The notes under the pieces are model-generated. The model saw only the letters and a program-made list of their open reading frames with translations, made no database searches and had not been told where the DNA came from. The position numbers and the translations under genes are program-made. From NCBI GenBank assembly GCA_021805735.1, contig JAJZEE010000011.1:1-53544 (forward strand): a stretch of DNA of 53,544 nt, read 5' to 3'. This document shows positions 32,838-40,861 of this stretch, in pieces (the stretch's first letter is position 1; every line of letters starts with the position of its first letter). The stretch comes from Bacillota bacterium (GTDB lineage Bacteria; Bacillota; Bacilli; Alicyclobacillales; SLC66).

Positions 32838-34790
32838 CTAACGTAACCCAAATTTGTCCATCTGCCGGTACAAGGTACTTCGTGAAATTCCAAGGTATTT
32901 GGCCGCTTCCTTGAGATTGCCACGGCAGTACTGAATCGATCGAACGAGCGCGTCCTTTTTGATTTCTTCCCTTAGCGCAGAGTGTGCAGCCTCCACTGGC
33001 GTAGTCGCGTTCACACCGCGCAGGTCCGCCGGCAAGTTTTCCGCCAGCAACTCCGGTCCATTGGTCTTTAGAACCGCCCTTTCAAGGACATTTTGCAACT
33101 CCCGAACGTTTCCCGGCCACTCGGCGCGAGTGAGGATCTGCAGTGCCGTTGGAGACACCGCGCGGACATCGCGTCCGAGTCGCACACTAAACTGTCTGGT
33201 AAAATGTTCAATCAACGGTGGGATGTCCTGCCTGCGCTGACGCAAACTCGGGATTTGGATGGGCATGACATTTAATCGATAATACAGATCAGCGCGAAAG
33301 TGCCCCTGCACCACTTCATCGCGAAGGTCCTGGTTCGTGGCTGCGACAATGCGCACGTCAACCGGGATCACCTCATGTCCACCGATGCGGACCACTTCCC
33401 GGTTTTGTAAAACCCGAAGCAACAACACCTGCATCTCAAGCGACATTTCGCCAACCTCATCAAGGAAGAGCGTTCCGCCGTCCGCGAGTTCAAATTTCCC
33501 GGCGCTGCCCCCTTTGCGAGCGCCTGTAAAAGCGCCCTCCACGTAACCAAACAACTCACTGCCAAGCAGGTCTCGCGGAATGGCTCCACAGTTGATGGCG
33601 ATAAATGGTCTGTCCCTTCTCGCACTCTCGCAGTGAATCGCCTGTGCAAACAAGTCCTTGCCCGTACCGCTCTCACCCATCAGCACAATCGTCGCATCGG
33701 TTTTGGCCGCCAGTTTAGCCTCTCGCACACAGTCCATAAACTCGCGACTGTCGCCAAGAATGTCAGCGAAAGTCATCTTCGCATGACTGTTGATCATCTG
33801 ATTGACAAATTGTCGAACCTGTTTCATTTGCTTAAAGATTACGAGAGACCCCATTTTTTCTCCCTGTGATCCGAAAATCGGTTGACTGGTTGCCAGCACG
33901 TGCACGGTTTTCCCCGTTTGCCTCACGGAAAGGTTTAATTCTCGGTGTGTAAAAGACCCCTGCACAGACCAGCGACTGTTCTGCCCCTGGTCATCGACGA
34001 GTTGGCCAAGCGTCAGGTCCATCACCTGCTCTTCCCGTAATCCCAGCAATTGCAGGAATAGATCATTCACTTTCAATACTAGCCCGGAGGCGTCAAGGAT
34101 CGCCACGCCATCTGTCAAAGCGTTCACTGTCGCTTCCAGGTAACGCTGCATCATCTCATTCTTGCGATTCCTTTCTCCCAGACTAAGCTGATTCTCAATG
34201 GCTGTGACGGCGGATACAACCATGCCAAGCGTGTGAGCGTGAACCTTTTCGAATGGTCCGGACATGTTCAGGACCCCGACAATCTCGCCCGCCGGATTGT
34301 GAACAGGGGATGCGGAGCATGTCCATGACTGGCAAGCAAAGGTGTAATGTTCTGCGGCATAAATCTGCAGAGGACGGTTTAAGGAAATGCAGGTGCCGAT
34401 GGCGTTTGTGCCCATGACAGGTTCGCTCCAGTCGGCGCCTTCCACAAACCGAATGCGTTCCGCATCCTGTAACGTCTGGTAGTCCCCAATCACCCGGAGC
34501 AAAATTCCCGACTCATTGCACAGTGTCACCATAAACCCCGAGCCCTGTAACAACTCGTACAGATGATGCATGAGCGGCATGGAAATGGAGATGAAGTCAG
34601 CACGCTGCCGTATGCACGCCTCCAAGTCAGTTGCAGACAAACACTTTGCCCCCACCGTTCGCAGAGGATTCACTCCAAAAGCGCTCGATCTCGTCCAGGA
34701 TTCGCCAACCAGAGCGTCCACGTCCGGATCGAGAACCCCATGTTGAACAAAACGTTCCCACGACAGCTTGAGGGATCTCTCATCTTTCAT
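32838..34790 (-). CDS. acoR: Sigma-54-dependent activator AcoR (GAF-PAS-AAA-Fis)
   Basis: 650 residues from the ATG at 34790 (a GTG at 34829 is the alternative; ribosome sites are weak for both). Order: N-terminal GAF-type sensor (GADWSEPVMGTNAIGTCI, HYTFACQSWTCSASPVH); PAS ~235-335 (DGVAILDASGLVLKVND); AAA+ sigma-54 interaction domain with Walker A GESGTGKDLFAQAIH, the sigma-54-contacting loop YVEGAFTGA, Walker B GGTLFLDEVGEM and RFRADLYYRLNV-type sensor; C-terminal Fis helix-turn-helix (NLKEAAKYLGISRSTLYRQM). It activates acoABC on sensing acetoin or a related metabolite. The GAFTGA loop is intact, so activation via sigma-54 is expected. Confidence 0.93.
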   Translation of the reverse strand: MKDERSLKLSWERFVQHGVLDPDVDALVGESWTRSSAFGVNPLRTVGAKCLSATDLEACIRQRADFISISMPLMHHLYELLQGSGFMVTLCNESGILLRVIGDYQTLQDAERIRFVEGADWSEPVMGTNAIGTCISLNRPLQIYAAEHYTFACQSWTCSASPVHNPAGEIVGVLNMSGPFEKVHAHTLGMVVSAVTAIENQLSLGERNRKNEMMQRYLEATVNALTDGVAILDASGLVLKVNDLFLQLLGLREEQVMDLTLGQLVDDQGQNSRWSVQGSFTHRELNLSVRQTGKTVHVLATSQPIFGSQGEKMGSLVIFKQMKQVRQFVNQMINSHAKMTFADILGDSREFMDCVREAKLAAKTDATIVLMGESGTGKDLFAQAIHCESARRDRPFIAINCGAIPRDLLGSELFGYVEGAFTGARKGGSAGKFELADGGTLFLDEVGEMSLEMQVLLLRVLQNREVVRIGGHEVIPVDVRIVAATNQDLRDEVVQGHFRADLYYRLNVMPIQIPSLRQRRQDIPPLIEHFTRQFSVRLGRDVRAVSPTALQILTRAEWPGNVRELQNVLERAVLKTNGPELLAENLPADLRGVNATTPVEAAHSALREEIKKDALVRSIQYCRGNLKEAAKYLGISRSTLYRQMDKFGLR

Positions 34791-34868
34791 GCCTTCACCC
34801 GCTATCAGTCTTGAATCTTCAGACCGCACCAGTATACAACAAAGGACCTCCGCCTCCGCCTGCCCAGT

Positions 34869-35234
34869 TTATTCTATGGGGAAGGCCATCGTCGTGAAGA
34901 GCGCCAGGGCCTCCTGCGACGTGTCGAGACGACTATGCTGAACGACAATCGGTACGTCGCTCTCCACCTGCAGTGCATAAGGAACACCCCGGGGAATGAC
35001 TCTCCCCGCCTGATTCTGTAACCGATCCAGACGAATGTGATGCGTCCGCCTGGAGGAACAACGGGCCGCAAATTGATCCATGGGTTCACGATCTTCGAAG
35101 TAGATCGTAATCTGGATCGTCGCATCCTGATCCGATGTATTGAGCACACAGACCGATTCGTGACTGACTTGGTCACCTGTACTTTTAACAGGCAGATACC
35201 CGTCCGGTATCAGCCAGACCCTGCTTCCAACCAT
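34869..35234 (-). CDS. Sensory rhodopsin transducer (ASRT) family protein
   Basis: 121 residues, complete for this family. It begins VWLIPDGYLPVKSTGD and contains HESVCVLNTSDQDATIQITIYFEDREP, RTHHIRLDRL, and VPYALQVESDVPIVVQHSRLDTSQ. The Anabaena protein binds sensory rhodopsin, but most members occur in genomes without it and are thought to be beta-sandwich sugar- or nucleotide-binding proteins near carbohydrate genes. No rhodopsin gene is present here. An AGAGG ribosome site precedes the ATG. It is monocistronic, upstream of acoR on the same strand. Confidence 0.85.
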   Translation of the reverse strand: MVGSRVWLIPDGYLPVKSTGDQVSHESVCVLNTSDQDATIQITIYFEDREPMDQFAARCSSRRTHHIRLDRLQNQAGRVIPRGVPYALQVESDVPIVVQHSRLDTSQEALALFTTMAFPIE

Positions 35235-35406
35235 AACAGACCTCTACACCTCCCCGTCCATGGGCATGCTGTGTACCCTGCAATCGAGTGCTTCGTTCTG
35301 ACCCTCATGCCCCACATCCTATATGAACAATTACGCTTATACTCTATTATAACGATAAAGATTGGGTGTGTGTCGCTTATCAGGCTCAAAAGCACAGGAG
35401 ACGCTT

Positions 35407-35438
35407 AGGGGAACTTCAGAATACGGGGAGGTTCCCCT
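35407..35438. terminator. Hairpin between the ASRT gene and the recombinase locus
   Basis: AGGGGAAC/GTTCCCCT with a 16-nt loop; no T run on either side. It could mark a transcript end or an element boundary. Confidence 0.35.
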
Positions 35439-35521
35439 GCATATGTTCATGACAATGACCACCACAATACTTCACTCGTAATTGGGCATGACATTGGCTC
35501 CCGCGTCGCAAATAGAGAGGC

Positions 35522-35692
35522 CTACGCCCCTCTGTCCACACTCGCTGCATCAGTCGGTGTATGGTTTGCCATGGAACGACCTTCCGATAATGCGCGACTC
35601 ACGATGCTTAGAACTGTCTCATTGAACCGTTCCAGGATTTCACGAGATGGCGCATTGTCTACGACTACCTTGATGCTGGGCCGAGTCTTCAA
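35522..35692 (-). CDS. Small hypothetical protein divergent from the serine recombinase
   Basis: 56 residues from a TTG at 35692 behind GGGGGTGG. The sequence K-T-R-P-S-I-K-V-V-V-D-N-A-P-S-R-E-I-L-E-R-F and on through ETVLSIVSRALSEG looks like a strand followed by an amphipathic helix; the C-terminus is Asp/Thr-rich. A longer version from 35746 is open but has no ribosome site. I do not recognise it. Its divergent position, 184 bp from a large serine recombinase, makes an accessory or directionality role conceivable, but that is only positional inference. Confidence 0.5.
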   Translation of the reverse strand: MKTRPSIKVVVDNAPSREILERFNETVLSIVSRALSEGRSMANHTPTDAASVDRGA

Positions 35693-35800
35693 ACCACCAC
35701 CCCCAATGTCTAACGTATGCCGATAACGCTTGACCAAGTGACTCAAGCGGCAATGTCAAATATCCCTTGGTCTCCATTTCCATTGAGAAAGCGATACTCA

Positions 35801-35819
35801 TGTGACAGGAAGGGTCACA
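35801..35819. repeat. Short inverted repeat upstream of the recombinase
   Basis: TGTGAC-AGGAAGG-GTCACA, 58 bases before the recombinase start and between it and the divergent small gene. It may be an operator or an attachment-site half; no partner copy was found in the window. Confidence 0.35.
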
Positions 35820-35876
35820 ATGGTCCTGTCTCGGGTAACCCTTACTGCGGAATCCAAGCGAAACGGGGAATTCGTC

Positions 35877-37394
35877 GTGACACAAGAGGGTATATCTGTT
35901 AGATCATACATTCGGGTGTCGACGGAAGAGCAGGCGGACGAAGGATTCTCCATACCCGCTCAGAAGGATCGCCTTGATGCGTTCGTCAAATCTCAGGGGT
36001 GGATCTTGCAGGAATCGTACATCGAGGAGGGTGCGAGCGCCAAAAATATGGATCGGCCTCAACTGCGCCGATTGCTTACAGATATAACATCCAAAGAGAA
36101 GCAGACTGACGTGGTGCTTGTGTACCGCTTGGACAGATTAACCAGGTCTGTCGTAGATCTGTACACACTCTTGAGTTACTTTGATCGCTATAACGTTAAA
36201 TTTCGCAGCGCAACTGAAGTATATGATACAACCACGGCGATCGGGCGGCTCTTCATAACCCTGGTTGGCGCACTCGCTCAATGGGAACGAGAGAACTTGG
36301 GGGAACGAACCAAACTTGGACAGATTGAAATGACGAGACAGGGCAAATGGAGCGGGGGACACCGCCCATTCGGATACATTTACGAGAACGGGCAGTTGGT
36401 TGTCCATCCTGAAGAAGCTGACCTGGTCATACGCATATTTGAGCGCTACACCACCGGTGGACAGGGAACTCATAGGCTCTTGCGATGGTTGAACGACCCG
36501 GCTCAACCCCAAATCTCCAGAGGAAGACACTGGACGGTCACCGCCCTCAGATATGTTCTGGATAACCCTTTATATGCCGGTTTTGTGAGATACAACTACA
36601 GAACGTCTTCAGGCCGACGCCAAAAATCGGTCATCATAGAGCCGGGGCAACATGAGGCGATTATAACTGAAGAGACATTTAAGGCGGCACAGGAACTTCG
36701 ATGTAGAAGATCAGCCCAGCCCAGGCGCTCCGGAACGGGGTCATTCAGTTTGACGGGTCTTCTTCGGTGTGCACTATGCGGCGCCACACTAGTGGGAGAA
36801 ACCAAGTATCGCACCAACAAAAATGAAAGCTCTCCGCGCCGGTACTATGTCTGCGTCAACCGTGCACACTCCGGTACGTGTCGACTACCCATCATTCAGG
36901 CACAGACCCTTGAAGAAATCGCGCTTAGTGAAATAGACAGATACTATAACGACATGTCCTCCCTGGCAGGCAACGTAATCGCCAATCACCAGACACTCGA
37001 AGAACAGATAAAACAACTCAGCGACCAACTTGCGACAATCGAGGCAAAACAGCGGAGATGGCTCAATGCGTATGAGGAAGGGGTCATATCCACGGGGCAA
37101 CTGCGCCAACGCCTTGACGGACTGCGCCACAACGAGCAGAGCATGGAACAGAAACGAGCCTCTTTACAAAAGAAACAGTATGAGACCATGGACATGGAGT
37201 TCCTTAGATCGGTTCTAAGCTCCTTTCGAGGCGTATGGGGCATCTCCACCAACGCAGAACGCAAAGAGCTCGCGCGATTGATCATTGACCGGATCATTGT
37301 ATGTGAAGGGCCCGAAATCAGATTAATTTTTCGACAGCACCTGAATCGGAGTATGGACAAGGAATCGCACCCATGTCAGATTCCCGACGCCTAA
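35877..37394 (+). CDS. Large serine recombinase (site-specific integrase)
   Basis: 505 residues from a GTG at 35877 with GGGGA 7 bases upstream. The resolvase domain has catalytic Ser in YIRVSTEEQADEGFSI, VLVYRLDRLTRSV and the ALAQWERENLGERTKLG helix. The Recombinase domain follows (GHRPFGYIYENG, TVTALRYVLDNPLYAG), then a zinc ribbon (LLRCALCGATLV ... YYVCVNRAHSGTC) and a coiled coil (LEEQIKQLSDQLATIEAK) that controls integration direction. All parts are complete, so it is probably active. It resembles phage integrases and SpoIVCA-type sporulation recombinases. No phage or transposon cargo is present next to it. Its AT content is visibly higher than its surroundings, suggesting transfer. Confidence 0.92.
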   Translation: MTQEGISVRSYIRVSTEEQADEGFSIPAQKDRLDAFVKSQGWILQESYIEEGASAKNMDRPQLRRLLTDITSKEKQTDVVLVYRLDRLTRSVVDLYTLLSYFDRYNVKFRSATEVYDTTTAIGRLFITLVGALAQWERENLGERTKLGQIEMTRQGKWSGGHRPFGYIYENGQLVVHPEEADLVIRIFERYTTGGQGTHRLLRWLNDPAQPQISRGRHWTVTALRYVLDNPLYAGFVRYNYRTSSGRRQKSVIIEPGQHEAIITEETFKAAQELRCRRSAQPRRSGTGSFSLTGLLRCALCGATLVGETKYRTNKNESSPRRYYVCVNRAHSGTCRLPIIQAQTLEEIALSEIDRYYNDMSSLAGNVIANHQTLEEQIKQLSDQLATIEAKQRRWLNAYEEGVISTGQLRQRLDGLRHNEQSMEQKRASLQKKQYETMDMEFLRSVLSSFRGVWGISTNAERKELARLIIDRIIVCEGPEIRLIFRQHLNRSMDKESHPCQIPDA

Positions 37395-37440
37395 TAAAAA
37401 ATCATATCATCAGATCAGTGGAATGAGTTGACACGACCCG

Positions 37441-37533
37441 CTCGTCAGGATTTCAGGATTCATACGCTGTGCCCATCGCGAGTTCGGCGTGGCCGTGTCT
37501 GAGCAGGGACACAGCATATGAATCCGGCTGGCA
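37441..37533 (-). repeat. Palindromic intergenic repeat, copy D (inverted orientation)
   Basis: Arms GGATTCATACGCTGTGCCC (37456-37474) and GGGACACAGCATATGAATCC (37506-37525) pair with one mismatch and a one-base bulge around the conserved core in reverse (GAGTTCGGCGTGGCCGTGTCTGAGCAG region). TCCTGCC and GACGAGCGGG flanks, seen in copies B and C, are also present. It overlaps the 3' end of the 37460-37930 reading frame. Confidence 0.88.
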
Positions 37534-37930
37534 GGAACGACCGAGCGATTCCCCGGGGAAGATAGGTGTTTATCGACGCCCAGGCGAACGCCAGCCACCA
37601 CCACCACCAGCCGGCGCCCCACCAGCCACCGTAACCACGTCCGACTCCATAACCAGGAGCCCCTCCCCATGGACCGGGTCGTGGAACCCCATAGCCAGGT
37701 CCGTAAGCGGGGCCGTAGCCCCACTGCGCCAGAGCCAAATCCAACCTCTCTTGGTCACTTCCTTGCAGTCGCTGACCACCTGCAGGCGCTGTCGGCGCGT
37801 ATTGACGTGGCACGCGCATCAGCACACCCTGATCTGTAACCCGCTCCACAATGCCTCTGTGCCAACCCCACTGAGTTTGAAATTGGACCCAGCCGCCCCT
37901 TGCCTCTTGGCATTGATCCATCGTACACAT
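37460..37930 (-). CDS. Gly/Tyr/Trp-rich small protein whose C-terminus runs into repeat D
   Basis: 156 residues from the ATG at 37930, with AAGGAGGG 8 bases upstream. The N-terminal ~50 residues are globular (GGWVQFQTQWGWHRGIVERV, GVLMRVPRQYAP), similar to small spore-coat-like proteins. Next comes a Gly/Tyr/Pro-rich stretch (YGPAYGPGYGVPRPGPWGG) and then WWGAGWWWWWLAFAWA. The last ~26 residues, beginning SFLPAGFICCVPAQTR, are encoded inside the palindromic repeat and are unlikely to be ancestral. The original stop was probably lost when the repeat arrived. Function unknown. Confidence 0.7.
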   Translation of the reverse strand: MCTMDQCQEARGGWVQFQTQWGWHRGIVERVTDQGVLMRVPRQYAPTAPAGGQRLQGSDQERLDLALAQWGYGPAYGPGYGVPRPGPWGGAPGYGVGRGYGGWWGAGWWWWWLAFAWASINTYLPRGIARSFLPAGFICCVPAQTRPRRTRDGHSV

Positions 37931-38095
37931 CGCAATATCCCTCCTTCGCCCATTGATCTAATCCTGGATGCCATAGACGCGCGGCAGACGACGACTGCGC
38001 CCGATTCGGCAACTCCACGTTACCGGCTCCTGTTGCGCAGTCGAGAATGCGCGACCGTCGCCACACGATTAGTCGAATGGCGCTGCATTGCAGAC

Positions 38096-38194
38096 TTATT
38101 GATACACCGGAACTAACAGGAAGAACAGAGCAAAGATGATCAGAAACACTACGGCCCACCTTGTATACCCGCCGAAGATCCCGCCATCATACAT
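38096..38194 (-). CDS. YjcZ-like sporulation microprotein
   Basis: 32 residues with AGGAGG upstream: M-Y-D-G-G-I-F-G-G then YTRWAVVFLIIFALFFLLVP and V-Y-Q. It has a Gly/Tyr-rich head and a single transmembrane helix, the layout of YjcZ/YczN-type microproteins made in sporulating Bacilli. It is nearly identical in its core to the product of 38442-38552, so the two are a recent duplication separated by repeat copy E. Too short for certainty, but the paralogue and ribosome site support it. Confidence 0.72.
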   Translation of the reverse strand: MYDGGIFGGYTRWAVVFLIIFALFFLLVPVYQ

Positions 38195-38221
38195 ACAACA
38201 GCATCCTCCTACCCCGAAAAA

Positions 38222-38420
38222 TAGATTGCTCCTGCCCGCCAGAACCGTATGCTGTGCCGCTTCTCAAACACGGCTGCGCCGAACTCGCCTCGGCACAGCA
38301 TACGGTTCTGGCCAAGCGAGCTTTCATTCCACTGATGGTGACGCGCAAGCGCTGAGATTTTCCTTCGCAAAACTCAGTTGAGATTTTCCTTCGCAAAACT
38401 CAGACATGAGAGTCTACCCG
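38222..38420 (+). repeat. Palindromic intergenic repeat, copy E (long-stem module plus duplicated hairpin)
   Basis: Perfect 19-bp arms AGAACCGTATGCTGTGCCG (38241-38259) and its reverse complement (38291-38309), different from copy B yet fully paired, around the conserved core. CATTCCACTGATGGTG follows, then two tandem 26-bp hairpins (38352-38377 and 38378-38403) of the type TGAGATTTTCCTTCGCAAAACTCA, then ATGAGAGTCTACCC. It lies between the two YjcZ-like genes. Confidence 0.9.
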
Positions 38421-38441
38421 GATTCTGGTCTCAGAGTTCCA

Positions 38442-38552
38442 CTAGTATGCGGTCGCGCCGGCGCCATAACCAGGAACCAGCAGGAAGAAGAGCGCAAAGA
38501 TGATGAGAAACACAACAGCCCAACGCGTATATCCGCCAAACGTTCCATACAT
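38442..38552 (-). CDS. YjcZ-like sporulation microprotein (second copy)
   Basis: 36 residues from the ATG at 38552, preceded by AAGGAGGG with 7-base spacing. M-Y-G-T-F-G-G then YTRWAVVFLIIFALFFLLVP and a PGYGAGATAY tail: Gly/Tyr-rich ends around one transmembrane helix. The central 20 residues are identical to the product of 38096-38194. Likely a spore- or forespore-membrane peptide; the family has no defined mechanism. Confidence 0.75.
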   Translation of the reverse strand: MYGTFGGYTRWAVVFLIIFALFFLLVPGYGAGATAY

Positions 38553-38679
38553 CGTACATCCCTCCTTCAAACACGCCATACAGCAACCTATGTTTTTGGG
38601 GTGTATGATTCCAGTGATGTTTGACCCGACAGTGGCGCCCATTTTATACGCAGTCCAGGTCCACGTTGTCAGCGCAGCG

Positions 38680-38728
38680 CATATTTCCCGGTTGTTGGCG
38701 CCGCGAAGCGGTATGGGAATCTATTGTA
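38680..38728 (+). repeat. Partial repeat (second module only)
   Basis: CCCGGTTGTTGGCGCCGCGAAGCGG, then TATGGGAATCTATTG, aligns with the module at 6183-6225 in copy A (CCCGGTTGTTGGTGCTGCGAAGCAGCATGAAAGTCTATCC). No long-stem module is adjacent. Confidence 0.7.
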
Positions 38729-38734
38729 GCGCTT

Positions 38735-39835
38735 CTATACGTCAAGCGCAGTGGAATGCGAATGCTCCAGTACTTCTGCAGCCTCCACCTCACGCCCTAG
38801 CCGATCAGACAAGTAGATGCCCTCGCTGATGAGCATGGTCTCCAATGCGAGTTCGGCTGTCGGCAACAACTCGACTCTACCCTGCAGAGCGGCCGCCCAA
38901 TGCCGCTCCGAAGAATCGTAGGCGTCTTCGTTCTCGTACAGCGCATGGCGTCGAAAATCGTCGGCGTCCAGGTCAAAGGTGGCGTCAATGTCCATGTCTC
39001 CGAGTGTATGGTGGAAACTGAGAGGATTCAGTCGAACGCCGCCCTCACTGCCTACCACATAACTGCCCTCAAACTTATTGAGATGAATAGCCCAGGATTC
39101 TATCACGTCAAGCGTCATTCCACCGTCAAACCGTACAAATCCCATGCCCAATTCTTCCACGTTATAGCCGCTCTCCTGTTTTCTCCGTTCATTCATTCCA
39201 GTCTCCTGATAGATTTTCCCGCTGATCCGATCTACTTTTGGCAGGTTGAGCAGGTACAGCATCTGCGAAATATGATAGACGCCCATGTCAAATAACGCTC
39301 CACCGCCGGCCGTCTGTTTGTTGACAAAGGCCTGCGTGCCATATCCATCCACGTAGGGACGACCCCGGCGACGAAAACCTGTCGACCGCGCGTGATAAAG
39401 ATTGCCCAATCTCCCATCCTCAATCAGACGCTTGGCCACCCGTGTTTCCCTTGCGTACAAGTTCGCGAGTTGAATGTGGAGTTTTCGCTGCGTTTCCTTC
39501 GCGACAGACACCATCGCCATGGCATCGGTCAACGAACCGGCGATCGGTTTCTCACAGTAGACGTGTTTGCCTGCACGCATGGCGGCCATAGAAACTTGGG
39601 CGTGGTAATTATTGTGGAGGCAGACATCGACCGCCGTAATATCATCGCGCGCCAAGAGTTCTCGAAAATTGGTGTACATGTGTGGCACCCCATATCTGTC
39701 TGCCACACTCTGCAGTTCTGTTGCATTAATATCGGCCACAGCGACAACTTCCGCTTGACGCAGTCGCTCATACGCATCGAGATGATGCTTTCCAATCTGT
39801 CCGACTCCAATAATGCCAATGCGAATAGGCTCCAA
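38735..39835 (-). CDS. Gfo/Idh/MocA family NAD(P)-dependent oxidoreductase
   Basis: 366 residues. Rossmann fold at the N-terminus with IGIIGVGQIGKHHLDAY, VAVADINATE, and the family motif HVYCEKPIAGS containing the catalytic-site Lys-Pro. C-terminal substrate domain has GGGALFDMGVYHISQMLYLL with the conserved D-x-x-x-H. These enzymes oxidise sugars or inositols at the expense of NAD(P). It is divergent from a ThuA-like/isomerase pair, which fits a shared sugar-degradation locus. The substrate is not known. Confidence 0.92.
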   Translation of the reverse strand: MEPIRIGIIGVGQIGKHHLDAYERLRQAEVVAVADINATELQSVADRYGVPHMYTNFRELLARDDITAVDVCLHNNYHAQVSMAAMRAGKHVYCEKPIAGSLTDAMAMVSVAKETQRKLHIQLANLYARETRVAKRLIEDGRLGNLYHARSTGFRRRGRPYVDGYGTQAFVNKQTAGGGALFDMGVYHISQMLYLLNLPKVDRISGKIYQETGMNERRKQESGYNVEELGMGFVRFDGGMTLDVIESWAIHLNKFEGSYVVGSEGGVRLNPLSFHHTLGDMDIDATFDLDADDFRRHALYENEDAYDSSERHWAAALQGRVELLPTAELALETMLISEGIYLSDRLGREVEAAEVLEHSHSTALDV

Positions 39836-40084
39836 TCGTTACCCCTCCATTGTTCTGGGCGAACCACCCGTGACGTGCAGCCATCCATGCCGCACCGGCT
39901 CAACCATCTGTTTCTCCCCATCATCATATCACTCCGCGCAACGGAGCCATAAATGGAACGTAAAACCGTTGGCCCAGACTCTTGAAACACTCGTGGTTTT
40001 GTGGTTAAGTCTAGAAGTACCTGTAGAGAAGTGCATAGAGACAGGCTGCGATTGGCATGTATAACAATTAGGAGTGAAGCCCCT

Positions 40085-40813
40085 TTGAATCAGGCACCCC
40101 GGGTAACGGTTTGGAACGAGTTCCGGCATGAAAAAACGGACGACAGTGTCCGTGAGGTTTATCCAGATGGCATTCATGAGGCCATTGCCGCCCCCCTTCG
40201 CGAGAGGGGCTTTCAGGTACGTACAGCGACACTTGACGATCCCGCGCACGGATTGTCTTCCGATGTGCTGGACAACACAGACGTTCTCATCTGGTGGGGT
40301 CATGTGGCCCATGATGAGGTGACTGACGACACCGTGCGTGCCGTCGTCAACCGTGTATGGAGCGGTATGGGTCTTATCGTTCTTCATTCCGCGCACTTTT
40401 CGAAAGTTTTCAAGAGTCTCATGGGTACGTCGTGTGACCTGAAATGGCGCGAAGCCGGCGAACGCGAACGCATCTGGACCGTGGACCCTGGCCATCCCAT
40501 CGCGGCCGGCGTCGGAGAATGCATCGTTTTGGACCATGAGGAAATGTATGGGGAGCATTTTGATATTCCTGCGCCGGATGAACTGGTATTTGTAAGCTGG
40601 TTCCAGGGCGGAGAAGTCTTTCGCAGCGGCTGCGCCTATCACCGAGGTCGCGGCAAAGTTTTTTACTTTCGGCCTGGACACGAAACGCACCCGACATATC
40701 GCCACAAGGATGTCCAGCGCGTGATTGAAAATGCCGTCCTGTGGGCTGGTCAAGCTGCAGGCGCAGTACCGACCTATGGCAATCATCAGCCGGAGGAACC
40801 GCTGACGCGTTAA
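40085..40813 (+). CDS. ThuA-like domain protein
   Basis: 242 residues from a TTG at 40085 with AGGAGTG upstream. The class I glutamine-amidotransferase-like fold of ThuA is seen: [80 protein letters not shown] and [16 protein letters not shown]. ThuA of rhizobia takes part in trehalose/3-keto-sugar use. It precedes the TIM-barrel isomerase gene by 48 bp and is divergent from a Gfo/Idh oxidoreductase; this trio is common in 3-keto-glycoside degradation loci. Confidence 0.88.
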   Translation: MNQAPRVTVWNEFRHEKTDDSVREVYPDGIHEAIAAPLRERGFQVRTATLDDPAHGLSSDVLDNTDVLIWWGHVAHDEVTDDTVRAVVNRVWSGMGLIVLHSAHFSKVFKSLMGTSCDLKWREAGERERIWTVDPGHPIAAGVGECIVLDHEEMYGEHFDIPAPDELVFVSWFQGGEVFRSGCAYHRGRGKVFYFRPGHETHPTYRHKDVQRVIENAVLWAGQAAGAVPTYGNHQPEEPLTR

Positions 40814-40861
40814 CCGTTTATCCGATATCAGAAGAAGAGCGACAGGGAGGCCGCACAGATC

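Noticed and set aside
22309-38420. CRISPR-like array
   Set aside because: The repeats are few, dispersed, palindromic and not separated by regular spacers; no cas genes are present.
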